DNA from: Diadema setosum
Lineage: Eukaryota; Echinodermata; Echinoidea; Diadematoida; Diadematidae
Length of the DNA stretch: 64,000 nt
Direction of reading: 5' to 3'
Assembly (NCBI GenBank): GCA_033980235.1
Contig: CM067066.1
Coordinates: 38,606,955-38,670,954, forward strand
Program-made: the position numbers and the translations under genes
Shown here: piece after piece, positions 1 to 13,445 of the stretch
Numbering within the stretch: position 1 is the stretch's first letter
Layout of the letters: every line of letters begins with the position of its first letter
Notes under the pieces: model-generated
What the model was told of the DNA's origin: nothing
Database searches by the model: none
The model's input: only the letters and a program-made list of their open reading frames with translations

Positions 1-165
1 GAATCGAACTGTTCGACATAGAAATAAATTGACATGAATCGAATTGAACTGAATTACACTGAACTGAGCAGAGCTGTTGAACTGTTAATCAATATAGAAC
101 GAAGATTGTAACTGAGCTAAGTTTAGCTAAATCTAAATTTTTAATTGAAATGGTTGAATTGAATT
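1..165. repeat. Degenerate GAATTGAACTG tandem repeat
   Basis: The first 165 bp are made of irregular variants of GAATTGAACT and GAACTGAGC, with 5-bp and 10-bp spacing between TGAA cores. The same words recur briefly near 7098-7120. The array may start before the window. Confidence 0.5.
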
Positions 166-2834
166 GAGGCGAAGGGAGTATTCCGTCCAAGATCAGAGCC
201 AACTTTCACGTTGTTTTTACAGTAATAGAGCTGATTAAAAAGGTATACAAAATACACTAAGCAGTACTCTCTTCGAAGTCCATTCATCGATTCTGCACTC
301 AGCAATCCGCTCATTGGCGTCGATTGACCAGAAATGACAAGGGTAAAATTTTTGTCAAAGACTAAGACCAGAGAGCTTGGGATATTTTAGACTCTTTGCT
401 GATTTGTTTGTAGCAGTGAGAGGGGAAAAAAATCATGGTGCCATTTCTTTCAAGGATGTTCTATCTCTCTCTTGCTTGCTCCTCTCCTCTCTCTCTCGAT
501 CAGTCCATAAATGTAATGTCATTCAATTAATCAATAATTGGACAATTTCTTTGTCTTCCTAAATTTCTGTTCATCCATCCATCTTTCTAACTTTTATCTC
601 TGTAGATTAACTCTCTCATTACCTATTATCTAAAGCATCTCATTATCTACATGTCGATATATCAATATTACCTCCTAATTATATATCTATATTTCTATTT
701 CTGTTCTCTCGGCAGGTTAATCTTGTCCTTGCCATCGACAACTCATTACGTATACATCGTCAGGTGATGGGATTGAAGAAGGTTAAGGGACGTTGATCCT
801 TGAAGAAAAAAGAGCGGGAAGAGGGAGCGAAGGAGACAGCGGAGAATGACCTTCTTGACTCGTTTCTCTTCTCTTTAAAATCATCGCATGAATGAACGGC
901 CATCGAATGTTTCTGCTCTGCCTGGCTGCTTTTTGTCTTCCCTACGATGGCGGAGTTGGCGTTAAGCGTGCGCGTACATAACTGTATCCTAACTTTGCCA
1001 AACTACTGCTTTGATCTGGGCGTGCGCGTGACTCCGCATACGAGCAGAAAAAAGATGCGGCTGCGAAGCGACGAAGACATGACTGAAAAAAAAAACGAAA
1101 AAATAGAGATATAATAATTCTGCTGCGATATGGATTTTACTCCATTCGCGGCCAGCATGCTGATAGAAAAGCAGAGGAGAGCGGCACGATTAGTAAGACC
1201 GTGTCACCAAATGACCTAATGGTGACTGCCACGAACGGTCGTGCCATACAGCCAATGTCATCTAACCGTGCCACGAACTGCTTCATCTGTATTCATATTC
1301 CGTTTTTTTAAAAATCCGTTGAATTTTGCATCTGCCAAGTGTTTAAATGTAATACTTTAATCGTCTTATACACGTAACATTCTCATTGCAGTAATGGTAA
1401 TCAGTAAAAAGTTCAGTCATTTTGTGTCGTGCAGTCAGAGAGATTCAGTTGAGATCGTACGCCAGACTCCATTTCGTCCTTTGTGTAATCCGTTAGGTTT
1501 CGATCCATTCCATTCCAATTCAAATAAGATGTAGATAACTTATACGATGCATACACAATACCCTATCATCATTTTCTAACAATCTCAAGTTAAGCCTTTG
1601 TTTGAAATTAATGTGAAATAAACAAAGAACTTTTTTTGAGAAAATGTTCAGAGACCTTGTTGAAAGAAAGTCCTCCCAGACATCAGCCATACTATAGACA
1701 CAAATAAAAAGTTAAAATGGCAAAACAAAGAAAAAAAAAAGCAAGATATGGTGCTTTGAAAGAATTGTAAAAAGTAAGACGGGTAGATAACGGTAAATGC
1801 TGTGTGAATCTGTCAGGATACCAATACATTGCGTTAACTATTACAGTCTATATGTATTTTCCTTTGCAGATGTCTAGCAATATACAAACCTCCAAAAATA
1901 AACACAGAAAACAATAACAAAGACTATCATATACACATGTGCACTGTGTGTCAATAGTTAAAGCAATATTTCACGTTGTGTACCTCACATCTATTGGTCT
2001 ATGTAAACGAGGAGAATCCTTATATTGTATCTATCACTATATCGTTATCACGATCAACCGAGTTCTCTTTCAACCACAGATTTGGCAGAACATTTTACAA
2101 GAACGTAAAGCTGTCGACAGGTTTTAGTGTCACGTCACTTCATGTGCCATCTTTTCTCGATCTACCCAGCCTTTACGCTGGATGATTCTTTCACTACCAA
2201 TCGTTAACACAGTCATGATGTCACCTAAAGCACACTCGAGCACTTCCAAACTACAATTTTCTTTCCCTTTTTGTGAATTTTCCGTAGTCCCTCCCATCTT
2301 CAACATTACAACTTGAGAGAGTTAGTAAGAAAGAGAAAGAAAGAATGAATGAGAAAGAGAAGGACATGAAATAGAATGACAGAGAGCATTGGTGAGAGTG
2401 AACACGTTTGTTGATCAGTCAAACACTGGCATATATCTCCTTACTTTCCTAACTATGCACGTTCATATTTCTTTTCCATTTTGCCCCTCTGTACGAGCTC
2501 TCCACCCCTCCCTCTCTCTCTTCTCTATCTCTCTCTCTTTCTCGATCACCCCTGAAATGTACTTTGCAAAGCATAATAGCAATATGACCCATATATTTAT
2601 TCAATGCACCTGTATGAGACTCCCACCTTGTCGGGAAAACTTCTAGCATTTCCATAATATTTTCTTCCCGGGCTGCAGGTTGTTTTTTGGTGCGGCGATG
2701 AAATTAATACGTTGACGGAATAAAACATAGAATGTGGGATGACAGTCGCTCAAACTGAACATAATATTCCACGATCTGTTATCACGGATCTTAATCATAG
2801 CAAGCCTTCTTGTCTTTCATAATGGTCTACCTAG
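166..2834. other. Gene-free AT-rich DNA
   Basis: No open frame with codon-like character. A CT-rich stretch occurs at 455-500 and a GC-richer part at 880-1260. That part contains GTCACCA-N10-TGGTGAC near 1202-1225, a 7-bp inverted repeat. Nothing else is assignable. Confidence 0.6.
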
Positions 2835-2854
2835 CCCCCCCCCCCCCCCCCCCC
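2835..2854. repeat. C20 run
   Basis: Twenty consecutive C. It is the longest of about sixteen C or G runs of ten or more in the window. Confidence 0.95.
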
Positions 2855-4289
2855 ATTTGCATTCTGTTTCGAAATAACGCACTTGCTGTGTCTATACTCA
2901 GTCATATATCTCTTTTATTCTTATTTCAGCTGTACAATGATTACCACAACATCCCAACTTTTTCATTGGTGAAAATCGCTGTAGTAATCAGTAGTAGATT
3001 GTAGTATGTAAAATCTTTACAGACGGTCATAGAGGTCACTTAAGTTACAATAACATTTTACCTGAACATGCATACTGGTTGATTACTAGGAACGTGTAAC
3101 AAGTACAAAATAATGTCTGTTTGGTTAGTTTTAAATGAAAAGGCAGATTAACTTTTAAAAAATGTGATAATATCAGGCTGGAAAGAAATGTTTCCTCTCT
3201 TAACAGTTATCACGGAGTATGACTTCTGCAGTTCCTCTAAAATTGCATGTTTCACACTACACAAGAGAATGATAATATATATGAGTATATATTCACATTC
3301 ATCATGTTTATCAGACGATGACGATGAGGATAATCATTGATGAAGATAATGACGATGATAATAACCATTTTCATCATCATCATTATCATTATTATCACAA
3401 CAATTAAGAGATGTATTGCGCATATGCATTACACAATGTCATGTATCTTACAATCACTATAGTAAGGTGATCTAATGTGATAAAATAAGATACAGAGCTT
3501 TATTACTCATCTCTTCCATAATTTTTGGTCTATATGTTTATGCTTTGAATATCTTCTCGAGCTGTTTTCAGGACCCCTGGCATGTTTTCCTCTTCCTGTA
3601 ATTTTTCAATCATATACTTCTAAAGTTGTAACTATATTGCATACAAAATAACGTTTAAAGTTTGCTGCAACAGAGAAGACCGGGAGAGTTAAAACGGTTC
3701 GAGAAAAAGTTTTTGTCACCAGTTCTGGTTGGCCCCAGGAGACATCACGCATGAGCCATGCTCGGCTACTCGGGCTGTATTTTTCAATTTGATATATATA
3801 TATCTCAAAACATTCAGCGCAGACAATATCGGTTCAACAGCCTGGCAATGTTTGCCTGTTCCATTTCACCCCTTATCTCCCTATCGCAAGAAAAATAATC
3901 TCCTCAAAACCCATATCTATAACGATATTATGTCTGTCGAATGCTGGATTATACCACGCACGAGCATACCCAGCCTAGAGATGAGATGAGGAAAAAGTAC
4001 TGAGTTTCACCGGTCCCGACTCCTTATTCTTCCTGTAGGTTCCCTTCATGCGATCTTTCCTTTGCAATCTTCGTTTTGATTTCATTACAGGTCTCACATT
4101 TCGCAGACAATTTTCATCTGTGTTTGCTCACCTTTCACTGCCGATCTTCGAGAATACTAAAAACTCTCGTCAAAATCTCTAATCTATACAGCCATCAACC
4201 CAGGACAATATCTCGAGTCAGCCACACACATTTCGTTCACATGTGCAGCAGAGTAATAGGGGAAAACCTATGAACAAGTTAAGAAAATG
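2855..4289. other. Gene-free DNA
   Basis: AT-rich sequence with the GAT/ATC tract at 3315-3402. I see no exon with both splice signals and a recognisable peptide. Confidence 0.55.
3315..3402. repeat. (GAT)n to (ATC)n inverted simple repeat
   Basis: Imperfect GAT repeats switch to ATC repeats across about 13 bp near 3360. GATAATGACGATGAT can pair with ATCATCATCATTATC with one mismatch, so the tract can form a hairpin. Confidence 0.7.
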
Positions 4290-4650
4290 TAATGCTATAA
4301 AAAGGAAAAAGAAGATGACGACGCAAAGGAGAAGTACAGGAGGGTGGAAACAGGAATGGAGAGGAAGAAAAGGTAGAAGATGATGAAGAAGAAGAAAATA
4401 ATAAGAAGAAGACAAAGGAGAAAAAATAGGAAGGGAAAAGGTATAGGAAAGGGAGATGAAGAATTAATGAAGATAAAGGAAGAATAGAGGGGAAACCAAT
4501 ATGAAAAGAAGGAGTAAAGAAAGATTATGATAATGGTGTAGGCGATGAAGAAGAGAAAGACAGTGACCAAAAGGAAAAGACGAACAGGAGAAGAAACGAA
4601 GAGTACGTTGAATGAAGGAAGAAAGGAGAGAGAACACAAAGATTTAGGAA
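4290..4650 (+). repeat. Purine-rich block (about 360 bp)
   Basis: The plus strand is almost all A and G, with AAGAAGAAG, GGAGAAG and GGAAAGG words and very few pyrimidines. The open frames here on either strand, rich in K/R/E or F/S/L, are products of this skew and not genes. Confidence 0.8.
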
Positions 4651-6915
4651 ACAGTTCATTTTCCTTCCGTCTTCATCCTTGGCCTTTTATTTTCTTTTCA
4701 TTTCCATTCCTCTCCACCATACCTTTTTCCTTCCTTCAATGACAGCAAATTTGCTCAATGTCGACATTTCGGAAAATCATGCAGTTCATATTTCCGTCCA
4801 ATTTGTCATTTTTGTTTACACCCGACTTCTCTGGGTGTTTTCACAAAACGCACGTATGTTTTTCGTCGACTCTCAGGTTTCATCCCGAGTTGGAAACTAC
4901 AAAGAATTGTTTGTCGAAAAATGAGGTTAAAAGAGCAGAAGAATAAAAGTTTGTGCTTCTCTCTTTCATTCTTTTTATTCTTTCTTTCTCTCGCTCCCTC
5001 ACCTCCTCCCCCCCCCCCCCCCCTCCGTCGTCGTCTCCAATTCATTTTCACTTTTCATACGCATATAGGCTCTGGCGGGGTTTTCAGCCATGCCTTGGTG
5101 ATTGGGTTTTTCTTCCTCGTTGATTGTCCTCCTCTAATCCCCTTAGCACTGGATGCATTGATTTTGCTGAAATACGTTTGAGGGTGTATGATTATTATAT
5201 TTTCCCCCCGTCTCCTTTCCCCTTCCACACGCTCATATGAGAGCCCTCATGTGAAGCCATTGGGGTATATAGTATTTCGAAACAGATTAAATGGGGCATC
5301 GGAGAAATGGAATTCTAGACTATGTAAACGGAACAGAATTGGTCCGGATTTGCTAGTCAACTTCGCAGTTGTTTGAGAAACTTAAAATGTGAGAAGGAGG
5401 AAGGAGGAAAAGAGAAATAAAAACTGGATGGAAATGTAAAAAAAAAAAATGTATTTAGAACAGGAATAATGACTTGACGTGCGGTAGTGTAAGAACAGTT
5501 CTTTTCATACCTTTTTCAGCCACGTTTTTGCAAGTATTGTGAAGCCCATAATATACTGCGAGGTGATACGCGGTGGACCAAATTTGATATTTAGAGATGG
5601 GAACTGTGTGTCTGTTTGAAACAAACTAGGTTAACGTTCACGTATGAATGTATTTGTTGTAAGTGCTGAAAATATAACCCAAGAAAGGCGCCGCTTCAAA
5701 GCACATGGCACGATGACCAAACGATCGTTCACTGTTTTCTCGTCTTACTGTATATGGACCCTGTTAGCCAAATATGGTCACCTTTCCTTTTTCTTTCTGT
5801 TTCAGTTATACCACTATATGTGTAAGACTGATATCCGTTATAGTTATCTGCCGTCACCATCATAATAATCATCAAATTACCAAGCATTTTGATTGACATT
5901 ACCATTGGTAGTGTGAGCAGTCTTATTGTTGCGGTTATATAATCATATTCATCATGTCAGATATGAACTATTAAGATAACATTTGATGTATGCATTGTCA
6001 TTATCTCACTCACTAAATGTAGTTGCTGCTGTTTGTTGTTCTATATTGATTGTATCATATGATTGTATCAGTGTAGTAATCTGTTCTGTATACAAACATG
6101 ACTACTGCCATCTCGGCGGTCTGCGCCGAAATGTCTGATAACATCCAAAAACACACTAAAAACAATCTTGGCCCACAGTTCCACTGCGGGCAACATTTTC
6201 TGATGTCCACTAAACCACGATGGGTCAGTGTCTTGATGTACATGTATTATATAAATGGAGACAGAGAAAGACGGAAAAGACTACAAACTATAGGTTATGG
6301 CCTGTTTCTACAGAATTAACAAATACTACAAATTTGTATTAGCCCTAATAGTAGCAATCATAACGATGGTGATGATGATGATGATGACACTAAAAGTAAG
6401 CAGAATGCTAACAATACTACTACAAATGATAATGATGACAATTTTATGAATGATGATGTTGATAATAAATGATAAGAAATATGCTTAGCAACACTACTTC
6501 TGATGATAATGACAATATCATAAAAAAATGAATATGGTGATTTTGACAAAAGTAATAGGAAAACTGATTATTAAATGATTGATGATTATTAAAAATCATG
6601 ATAGAGATGATGATAACATGTTAAGTATATGTGGAATGGCACTATAGAGGTGTGTAAGAGAACTAATTTCAGAGAATAAATTGCAGAGAAGTTTGAATTA
6701 CGGCTAAATTTCTGTTGGTCTTAGAATTGACTCAACGCGTGGTCAGCATGTTCAGTGAAATGCAGGTCCAAGATGGAATCATTGGTTATACTTGTAGAGA
6801 TTCCAAATGGTACATACAATTCATGCCACTCACTACCACGTTTGCGTCATCAAGATCGATATTGTCACCATCACTGTCATAATCATTATACTCCTCCTCC
6901 TCCTTCTCCTCTTCC

Positions 6916-6916
<1 letters not shown>
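4651..6916. other. Gene-free DNA with pyrimidine block and GAT-rich decay
   Basis: Pyrimidine-rich at 4940-5040, including C14 at 5009-5022. From 6355 to 6610 degenerate GATGATGAT and AATGATGA words are spread thinly. No gene is recognised. Confidence 0.55.
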
Positions 6917-6981
<65 letters not shown>

Positions 6982-7012
6982 CCATCACCGTCATCATCAC
7001 CACCATCACTTT
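6917..7012. repeat. (ATC)n microsatellite
   Basis: About 64 bp of uninterrupted TCA repeats (6917-6980) and a decayed continuation to about 7012. It yields poly-His, poly-Ile and poly-Asp frames that should not be read as proteins. Confidence 0.95.
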
Positions 7013-7689
7013 GGCAGACTGCCATAGTTGACAACGTGTTACCTGTAAGATAATGCATTTATGATTTTTTTTTATTACCTATTCTGTTTAAAAAGATCAA
7101 ATGAAGTTGAATTTGATTGAATTGAACTGAAAAAAAAATCCAGTTTTATTGGTTTTATCAATGATTACTTTCAGGAAGAGTGCTTAGATTAGCAGAAAAC
7201 AAGTTAAATGATACATTGATTATCTCATGATATTTAATACATACATGCATACCAATAGAAAAATAGTGAGTATCAAAGAATAATCTAACTTGCGTATGTG
7301 ATTTTTGACGATATTTACCGTTTCGTTTCAGTTCGAGAATCCTTGAAACCCATAACCTGCTGTCCACTTTTTGGGAAACTTCTACTTTTCTGTTTGTTTG
7401 ATTTTCTTTTCTATCAGCAAAATCACATAGCGAAGTTTTCTTTTGAAGGTTCCTTGGTTATGTTCCTTCGTTATACCACACTGAAAAATTTCAATACCAG
7501 TTCGCTTTCTTCGTCTTCGTCTTCGTCGTAATATGGTGATCGTTTTCTGTAAACATCCTTACTTTGAGTCAATTTTTCCTTATATAATAAACTCTAATTG
7601 TGATTGTAATTTCGTTACCAAATTAAAAAAAAAATTATCGTATCATCATCAACATTGTCATTGTCTAACGTTATTATTAGTTTGTTGTT

Positions 7690-7833
7690 ATACTATGATT
7701 ACCATGATGATGATAATTATCATTATTATTATTATTACTATTACTATTATTATTATTACTATTATTATTATCATTATTATTATCAGTATTATTATTACTA
7801 TTATTATTATCATTATTATTATCAGTATTATTA

Positions 7834-7864
<31 letters not shown>

Positions 7865-7915
7865 TATTATCATTGTTACCAACATTACCATCATCATTGT
7901 TATCATCATTATTAA
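7690..7915. repeat. Imperfect (ATT)n array
   Basis: Over 220 bp of ATT with ATC and ACT variants. Larger blocks repeat within it, such as TATTATTATCAGTATTATTA occurring twice near 7780 and 7825, which shows a higher-order duplication. The long hydrophobic or tyrosine-rich frames are artefacts. Confidence 0.95.
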
Positions 7916-9059
7916 CGTTAAGATCGTCTTGATTTTTGTCTTCATCATTTCTATTTCTATTGTCTTCATGAATGTAATGATTACTGTGATTATTTCTATC
8001 GTTGCTGTCATTCTCATTATCTCACAATATCAAACACCACTACTGCGAGGAGCACAACCCTTACTATATCTACTGCTGCCACCTTTGCCTTCTGCGTCAT
8101 CCGCGCGTCGAGTTCATATTTTCCTCTTCTCTCACCCATCATTTTGAACCGACAAGGGGATATTCTGGGAACTCCCATAATATCAATCGTCCGAGCCACA
8201 CTCCGTCCACCAGCCCACCGACCCCATCTTCCCTCTGGATTGATGGAGTACTTCCGCTCTGCGAGCAAGATGGCAAATATCAACCAAACTAGAAGAGAGA
8301 GAGCGAGAGGGGAAAAAAATATACGAGGGAAAGAAAGAAAAAAAGATAACTTCTTTATTCCGGATAGAATATTTGCCGACAGTGAATCTTGTCTGGTTAA
8401 TCATTTTCATCCACCTCCCTCTCTCTGCATCTCTCTCTCTTTATCTCATCCTCTCTCTATCTTATTTCCGCCGATTCAACATCACGTTTCGCCATCTTTG
8501 CTCGGTTCCGCACATATCAATCAATTAGAAGCCAGAAAACTGACCACTAAAGCCTCCAACCTCTTGTCGTCGGCGATAAACAAAAAACAGAAATATATTT
8601 TCCTCTTTATGTATTTTTCAGATGGCAGAAAAGGAACTTACGAGAGGGAGACATACAAACGGAGATAAAAGAGTGTGAGGGTGAGGCAGAGAGAAGAGAA
8701 AGAGACGAGCTTCTCTCGCAATATATGCTTACGTCGTAGACATGGAGTGGACACGCACGCGGTTTGACAAGTTCATACATCACATAGAGATGCAGAGAGT
8801 GAAAATATTAGACAGAGAAAAGATGTAGGGGAGTGTGCGGGGACACCAAGCTAAACAGGAAAGCAAACAAAGGTTGACTTCGGCATATGCCAAGTTTGGC
8901 ATCGGCACATGGAATTAAAAGACAGCAATGACAAATGATCGCATTTTTCTTATATAATAATAATAAGGAGAAGTTAAGGTAGTCACTTTGACTTTCAACA
9001 ACTAGCTTCGATACTCTGCCGGCTCTCGGCTCCCGACCTATAATTATGAAAGTCTTCTC

Positions 9060-9073
9060 GTTGTCATGGTGAC
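9060..9073 (+). promoter_or_regulatory. RFX X-box-like motif
   Basis: GTTGTCATGGTGAC, two changes from the canonical X-box GTTGCCATGGTAAC. Confidence 0.35.
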
Positions 9074-10781
9074 GCACTTCTCATACACCAAAAGGGATGA
9101 ATCTCGGTGGAGATAGATGACCAGTCAGCGGTCTTGCCGTATTGTCCATTATCACAGAGTGTCCAGTTGGTCTTCTGTTGAATACCACACACTATCGCTT
9201 GCCGCATCGTCACAGAAGATGCAGATCATTTAGGATCATCCACGAAACAAAACATAGCTCAGATAGAACAATTATTGTGGCATTTCTCTCTCTCTCTCTT
9301 TCTTGTTTTCTATTCTTAAATCTCCCTGCAACAAAAGAATGCTTAAATTGTTGTCACTCCAGCGCGCGAATCTCGTAGATTTGTAGCGACCCTCCCCTCG
9401 CACTTGAATTTGTGAATGAACGGTTCATGTTTTCCGTTCCTGCGCCCCCCGTTTACTCCTGTATCCCCTCTTGACACCGAAAACCTCCTTCCGCCTTTTG
9501 CCGAGACCGTTTCATAGAACGCATCAGTCTCTTCGCCACAGACGTGTACCTACACATCCTCGACCGAGGCAGCTCGCTGAGCGCGCACCATTGATGATAT
9601 TATAACGCTATGATGGTGATCATGCAGCGCCCGCGGCCATTATAAATGGTATGATTTAATCAGCGCGGAGGCAGGAGGGCCGTAAACCGTAATTCGAGGA
9701 ATTATGAGTGATGATATTGTGAACGCGTTGCAGCGTGTGATGGGGAGGCGGTCTTTTTGTGCTCCGCCGTGAGGGTAATTTCCCCGTGATCTCGCGATGG
9801 TTTTGGGGGGTTTAAGGAGGAAGAGGTTAAGAATTGTCCCTCTTTTTTGTCTCTCTCGCTCTTTTTCTCTCTCCTCCCACTCATTGTAGGCGCCTGGAAC
9901 TGCGGACTGGGAGGACGCACTACTAAACGAGGCGGCTTTTCAGACACGCGCCTCATAAAAATGAAGCATTTAATTTGTAACACAGTCTGACATTGGGACG
10001 GTGCGACGGTCTCGGTCCGTGTTCGCACTTGACCTCCGGGATCCGCTCATGGGGGGTGTCTGAGGGATTCTCTTCTGCGGAGGATGCAGCGTTGAGGAAT
10101 GGGATCGAAGTCAAGAATGGTGATGTGGTGGATTCGGGTTGTAGACCTAAAGGTTCGTTAAGGGAGTGCAGAATGAATTTCTGATTCTGTGAAGAGATGC
10201 ATTACAATCTATTTTACAATCCTCTTAGATATAAAGACGAAGAAGACGTTGTAAGCAATGCAAAAGGGTTTTTTAAAGCTACGGGAATATACTCCAGAGC
10301 AAAATCGAAACTTATTTTTGTTTGTTTATCATGTTTTCTTTCAGTGCGAGAGGCTTGCATTGTTCGTGATTATTATAGATAAACCGCTGATCATAATTCA
10401 TATTTTCTGACAAAGTTTACTTGAATAGGCAAAGACATTAATTGTCAAAAGGAGAAATAAAAGCTTTAACAAGAGAAAGAGAAAAAGGTGGGGTAGATAC
10501 TTAAAGATGCAAGCAGATGAACCTTTAATAGGAAGGAAATTATTGGTTTTTCATTTGCAGTTGATTTGTGACTAATCTCTTCGGATTCGCATATCGTAGG
10601 GAGCTTCTGGAAAAGGTTCACCTGTGCAAATCATAGAGTGTAATCTTTTGATCAACTCCACTCTAGTCCTTGGAGAAAGGATGCTTGATTATTTGTTTCG
10701 GTGTTGTTGTTGTTGTTTTTTTTTTCGTCTTTTTGCTTCGGCTCGGTTTGGTTGTTTTCTTCATTTCTGAAAAAAAACATG

Positions 10782-10795
10782 GTTACCATGACAAC
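10782..10795 (-). promoter_or_regulatory. RFX X-box-like motif
   Basis: On the minus strand GTTGTCATGGTAAC, one change from the canonical X-box. Confidence 0.4.
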
Positions 10796-11589
10796 GTTGC
10801 TTCAAGCTTTTCAAGCAAGATCAGTAACATTTATTTTTTTTATTTACTTGAAAATTGAGAGAGAGGACTGTAGATGACGTCAGAATGACAGTGTGTTCGT
10901 AGTCGTCTTCATCCTCGTCGTCCTGTGTACCAACGGTGCATCGAGTTCGTTCCAACGTCATGGACAGTCTTGAAAATCCCTCAGTGAGACACAACCGGAG
11001 CGGATATTGCAAGATATTGTGGTATGGGTGTAGAAGAGAAACCAATATGAAGTTCAAGAATGTTACAAGGAATTAGACTTGCAAAGTTTGTTAACAACAT
11101 GTTGCCCGCGCAAGAAGGGTTGAGTGATTTTTAACAGAACGTATAAGGATAAAAACCTAACTCTGTTACACACATAAACTTTTATAGATCACGTGGTTGT
11201 CGTATACACCGAGGTGAGAGAGAATCAACAGGTCGGAAGAGTGCGATTGACTAATAACATTTGTTTGCTGTCCGTTTTACCAATGGGTATTAGGCGAACC
11301 TCTCCTTGGTTTTACATCACAATCCACGTATTATTGTGCAGCAATGTTATCATTCGAATGTCACATTGGTCATATTTTCTATAAGTGTCCACAGATGCGT
11401 GACTTGTGATTATTGGTGTGCAGGCCTATAAGAAAAGAAAGCTGGTAGTGACAACTTACTTTGAAATTGAAGTCTTCAGCACTTTTGCAAGTCATTGTTT
11501 CATATCTCTGAAAGATTTTAGACCTTGTTGCTAACAGAAAGAGTAATTTTGGAATGTGGTATATGATTATGTCGTAATATATTATCAGC

Positions 11590-11732
11590 AGCATCATTGT
11601 CATTATCATAATCATCATCATCATCATCATCATTAACATCATCATCATCATCATCAACGACAACATCATCATCATCATTAACAACATAATCAGCAGCAGC
11701 ATCACCATCGTCATCATCATTAACTTCATAAG

Positions 11733-11772
<40 letters not shown>
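11590..11772. repeat. Imperfect (ATC)n array
   Basis: CATCATCAT blocks separated by AACATC, AACGACAAC and AGCAGCAGC interruptions, ending in a clean run at about 11730-11772. It explains the poly-Met and poly-Asp minus-strand frames. Confidence 0.95.
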
Positions 11773-11774
<2 letters not shown>

Positions 11775-12492
11775 TTTGTTGTCTTCTTCTCTTGTCTTCC
11801 TCCTTCTCCACCTCCTTTTTTTTTTTTTGTCTCCTTTTCCCTTCAATTCTTTCAGCGCGCTCAACTTCTGCTATAATCGATGGATGCAGATTTCCACTTG
11901 ACGCACTGCAAGCGAAGAGCGGGATAATGCTTGGGAAAGGAATAACGCGAGACGCCTACGCATGAAAAGCAGGCTGGAAATCTGTAAATCCATGAATTGG
12001 GACATGATGGGCTCAGGGAATTATTGCCAAAATCAGTATGATGCTAGCATTGATCCCCTTCTGTCATACAAATTTAGCTTTCTGATTAAAAAAAAAAAAG
12101 AATCACAGAGACACATTAGCCTTCCCTCACCCCCCCCCCCCAAAAAAAAAAACAACAAACAAACACACAAACACAAACACAAACATATAACCAAAAGTAT
12201 AAAAACAATCAGGACGTCAACATGATTCTTGTACTAATACCGAATGCCATGGTCATTTTCTTCATAAACATACAGCAAAACTGATTTTTGGATGAGAAGT
12301 CGTGAAACAATAAGCCTTCGACCCCTCCCCCCCCCCCGTCACATTTTCCTGTCTCCTTCCAAAGTTGTTAGATTCTCTCTTTCAGCATGAAATGAATAAT
12401 TTGAGGTTGCATTTCTGCTTCGACAATGGTTTACTGAGAAAACGGGAAAAGAAGTTCTTCGTACCCGTCACTTGAGATCAGCACTACAGGCG

Positions 12493-12506
12493 GTTGTCAT
12501 GGTAAC
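12493..12506 (+). promoter_or_regulatory. RFX X-box-like motif
   Basis: GTTGTCATGGTAAC, identical to the motif at 10782-10795 but in opposite orientation and in unrelated flanking sequence. Confidence 0.4.
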
Positions 12507-13305
12507 CGGAGATGATCTGATGGCCCACTGTGAAAGTCTTCTGTTGGAATGGATCGAAGAAGAGATGATAATAGGTTTCTTATTTTCTTTCTGGGCAAGC
12601 TTCATCAGCTTCATCGAGGGAAAGTCACGCAGCGAAAAGGCAGAGAAAAAATGCAGATTAAAGAGGATGATAGAAGTGAAGATCGCAAGGAAAGTTGGAG
12701 ATAAATGAAGGGTAGTTAGAGAGCAGCGCGTGTTACAGCGTGATGGAGGGGCTAGTTGAGTGAATATGAAAGGTAAAGATATGGAAATAATTGGCGCGGC
12801 GGGCGAAAGAACCGATCTGAGGAGACCTACAGGATTTGTGAAATTTGGGCACGGAACACAGATTGCTTATTGGATGAGCAAGAATATATTGGTTAAATCC
12901 ATCCAGCGGGTTGGTGTAAAGAATACAGACAAAGAAAGAAACAAACGGAGAGAAAGAATGGAAGGAGAAAGGTCATTATTAAGGTCTTGTTATTCTGAGA
13001 GCAGGGACAGAATATCTCCTGTGTCTGATACACACATGACATGGTATGAAACGACAAATCAATGGCGGGAATGTTTCGGTTACTCTCTTCGGTATACCAC
13101 AGGGCTTAAGTGACTGAGCTGCTTACATGTTTAGAGCCGTTTTGTTGTACGGATTTGTCAGTGGCGGTTGTGGCAACATAATATTTTTGAAATTGCAAGT
13201 GGTTGGGGGAGTGATTTGTTTTAGAACTGGCAGTAAAAGTGGTAACTCTGGCAGTTATTCAGAAAGGAGTGAAAAGAGGAAAGAGGAGAGAGAATGTGTA
13301 GACAG

Positions 13306-13445
13306 ATGATGCTGCTGATGATGATGACGATGATGATACTTATGATGATGATGATGATTGTGATGTTGATGATAACGACGATGATGGTGCTGATGTGGGT
13401 TATGATGTTGGTGATGATGACGATAATGAAGATGATAATAATTAT
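13306..13445. repeat. Imperfect (GAT)n array
   Basis: GATGATGAT with GTT, GAC and GCT variants over about 140 bp. Confidence 0.9.

Larger units (their letters stand above)
7916..11589. other. Gene-free DNA, GC-richer at 8040-8250 and 9400-10100
   Basis: The 174-codon frame at 8144-8668 runs through GA-rich and CT-rich sequence and is not convincing. At 9560-9720 there is complex sequence including CCATTATAAATGG and GCGCCCGCGGCC that could be regulatory. A CRE palindrome TGACGTCA lies at 10875-10882. No exon is assignable. Confidence 0.5.

Noticed and set aside
1202..1225. GTCACCA / TGGTGAC inverted repeat as a structural RNA
   Set aside because: Only 7 bp with a 10-bp loop, expected by chance in 64 kb.
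6755..7058. Poly-His and poly-Asp proteins
   Set aside because: Translations of (ATC)n on the two strands.
7533..8147. 204-codon frame, mostly isoleucine
   Set aside because: A direct translation of the imperfect (ATT)n array at 7690-7915.
8144..8668. 174-codon frame
   Set aside because: Runs through GA-rich and CT-rich low-complexity DNA with no domain.
9639..9651. CCATTATAAATGG as a CArG box
   Set aside because: The A/T core is nine bases, not the six required for SRF binding.
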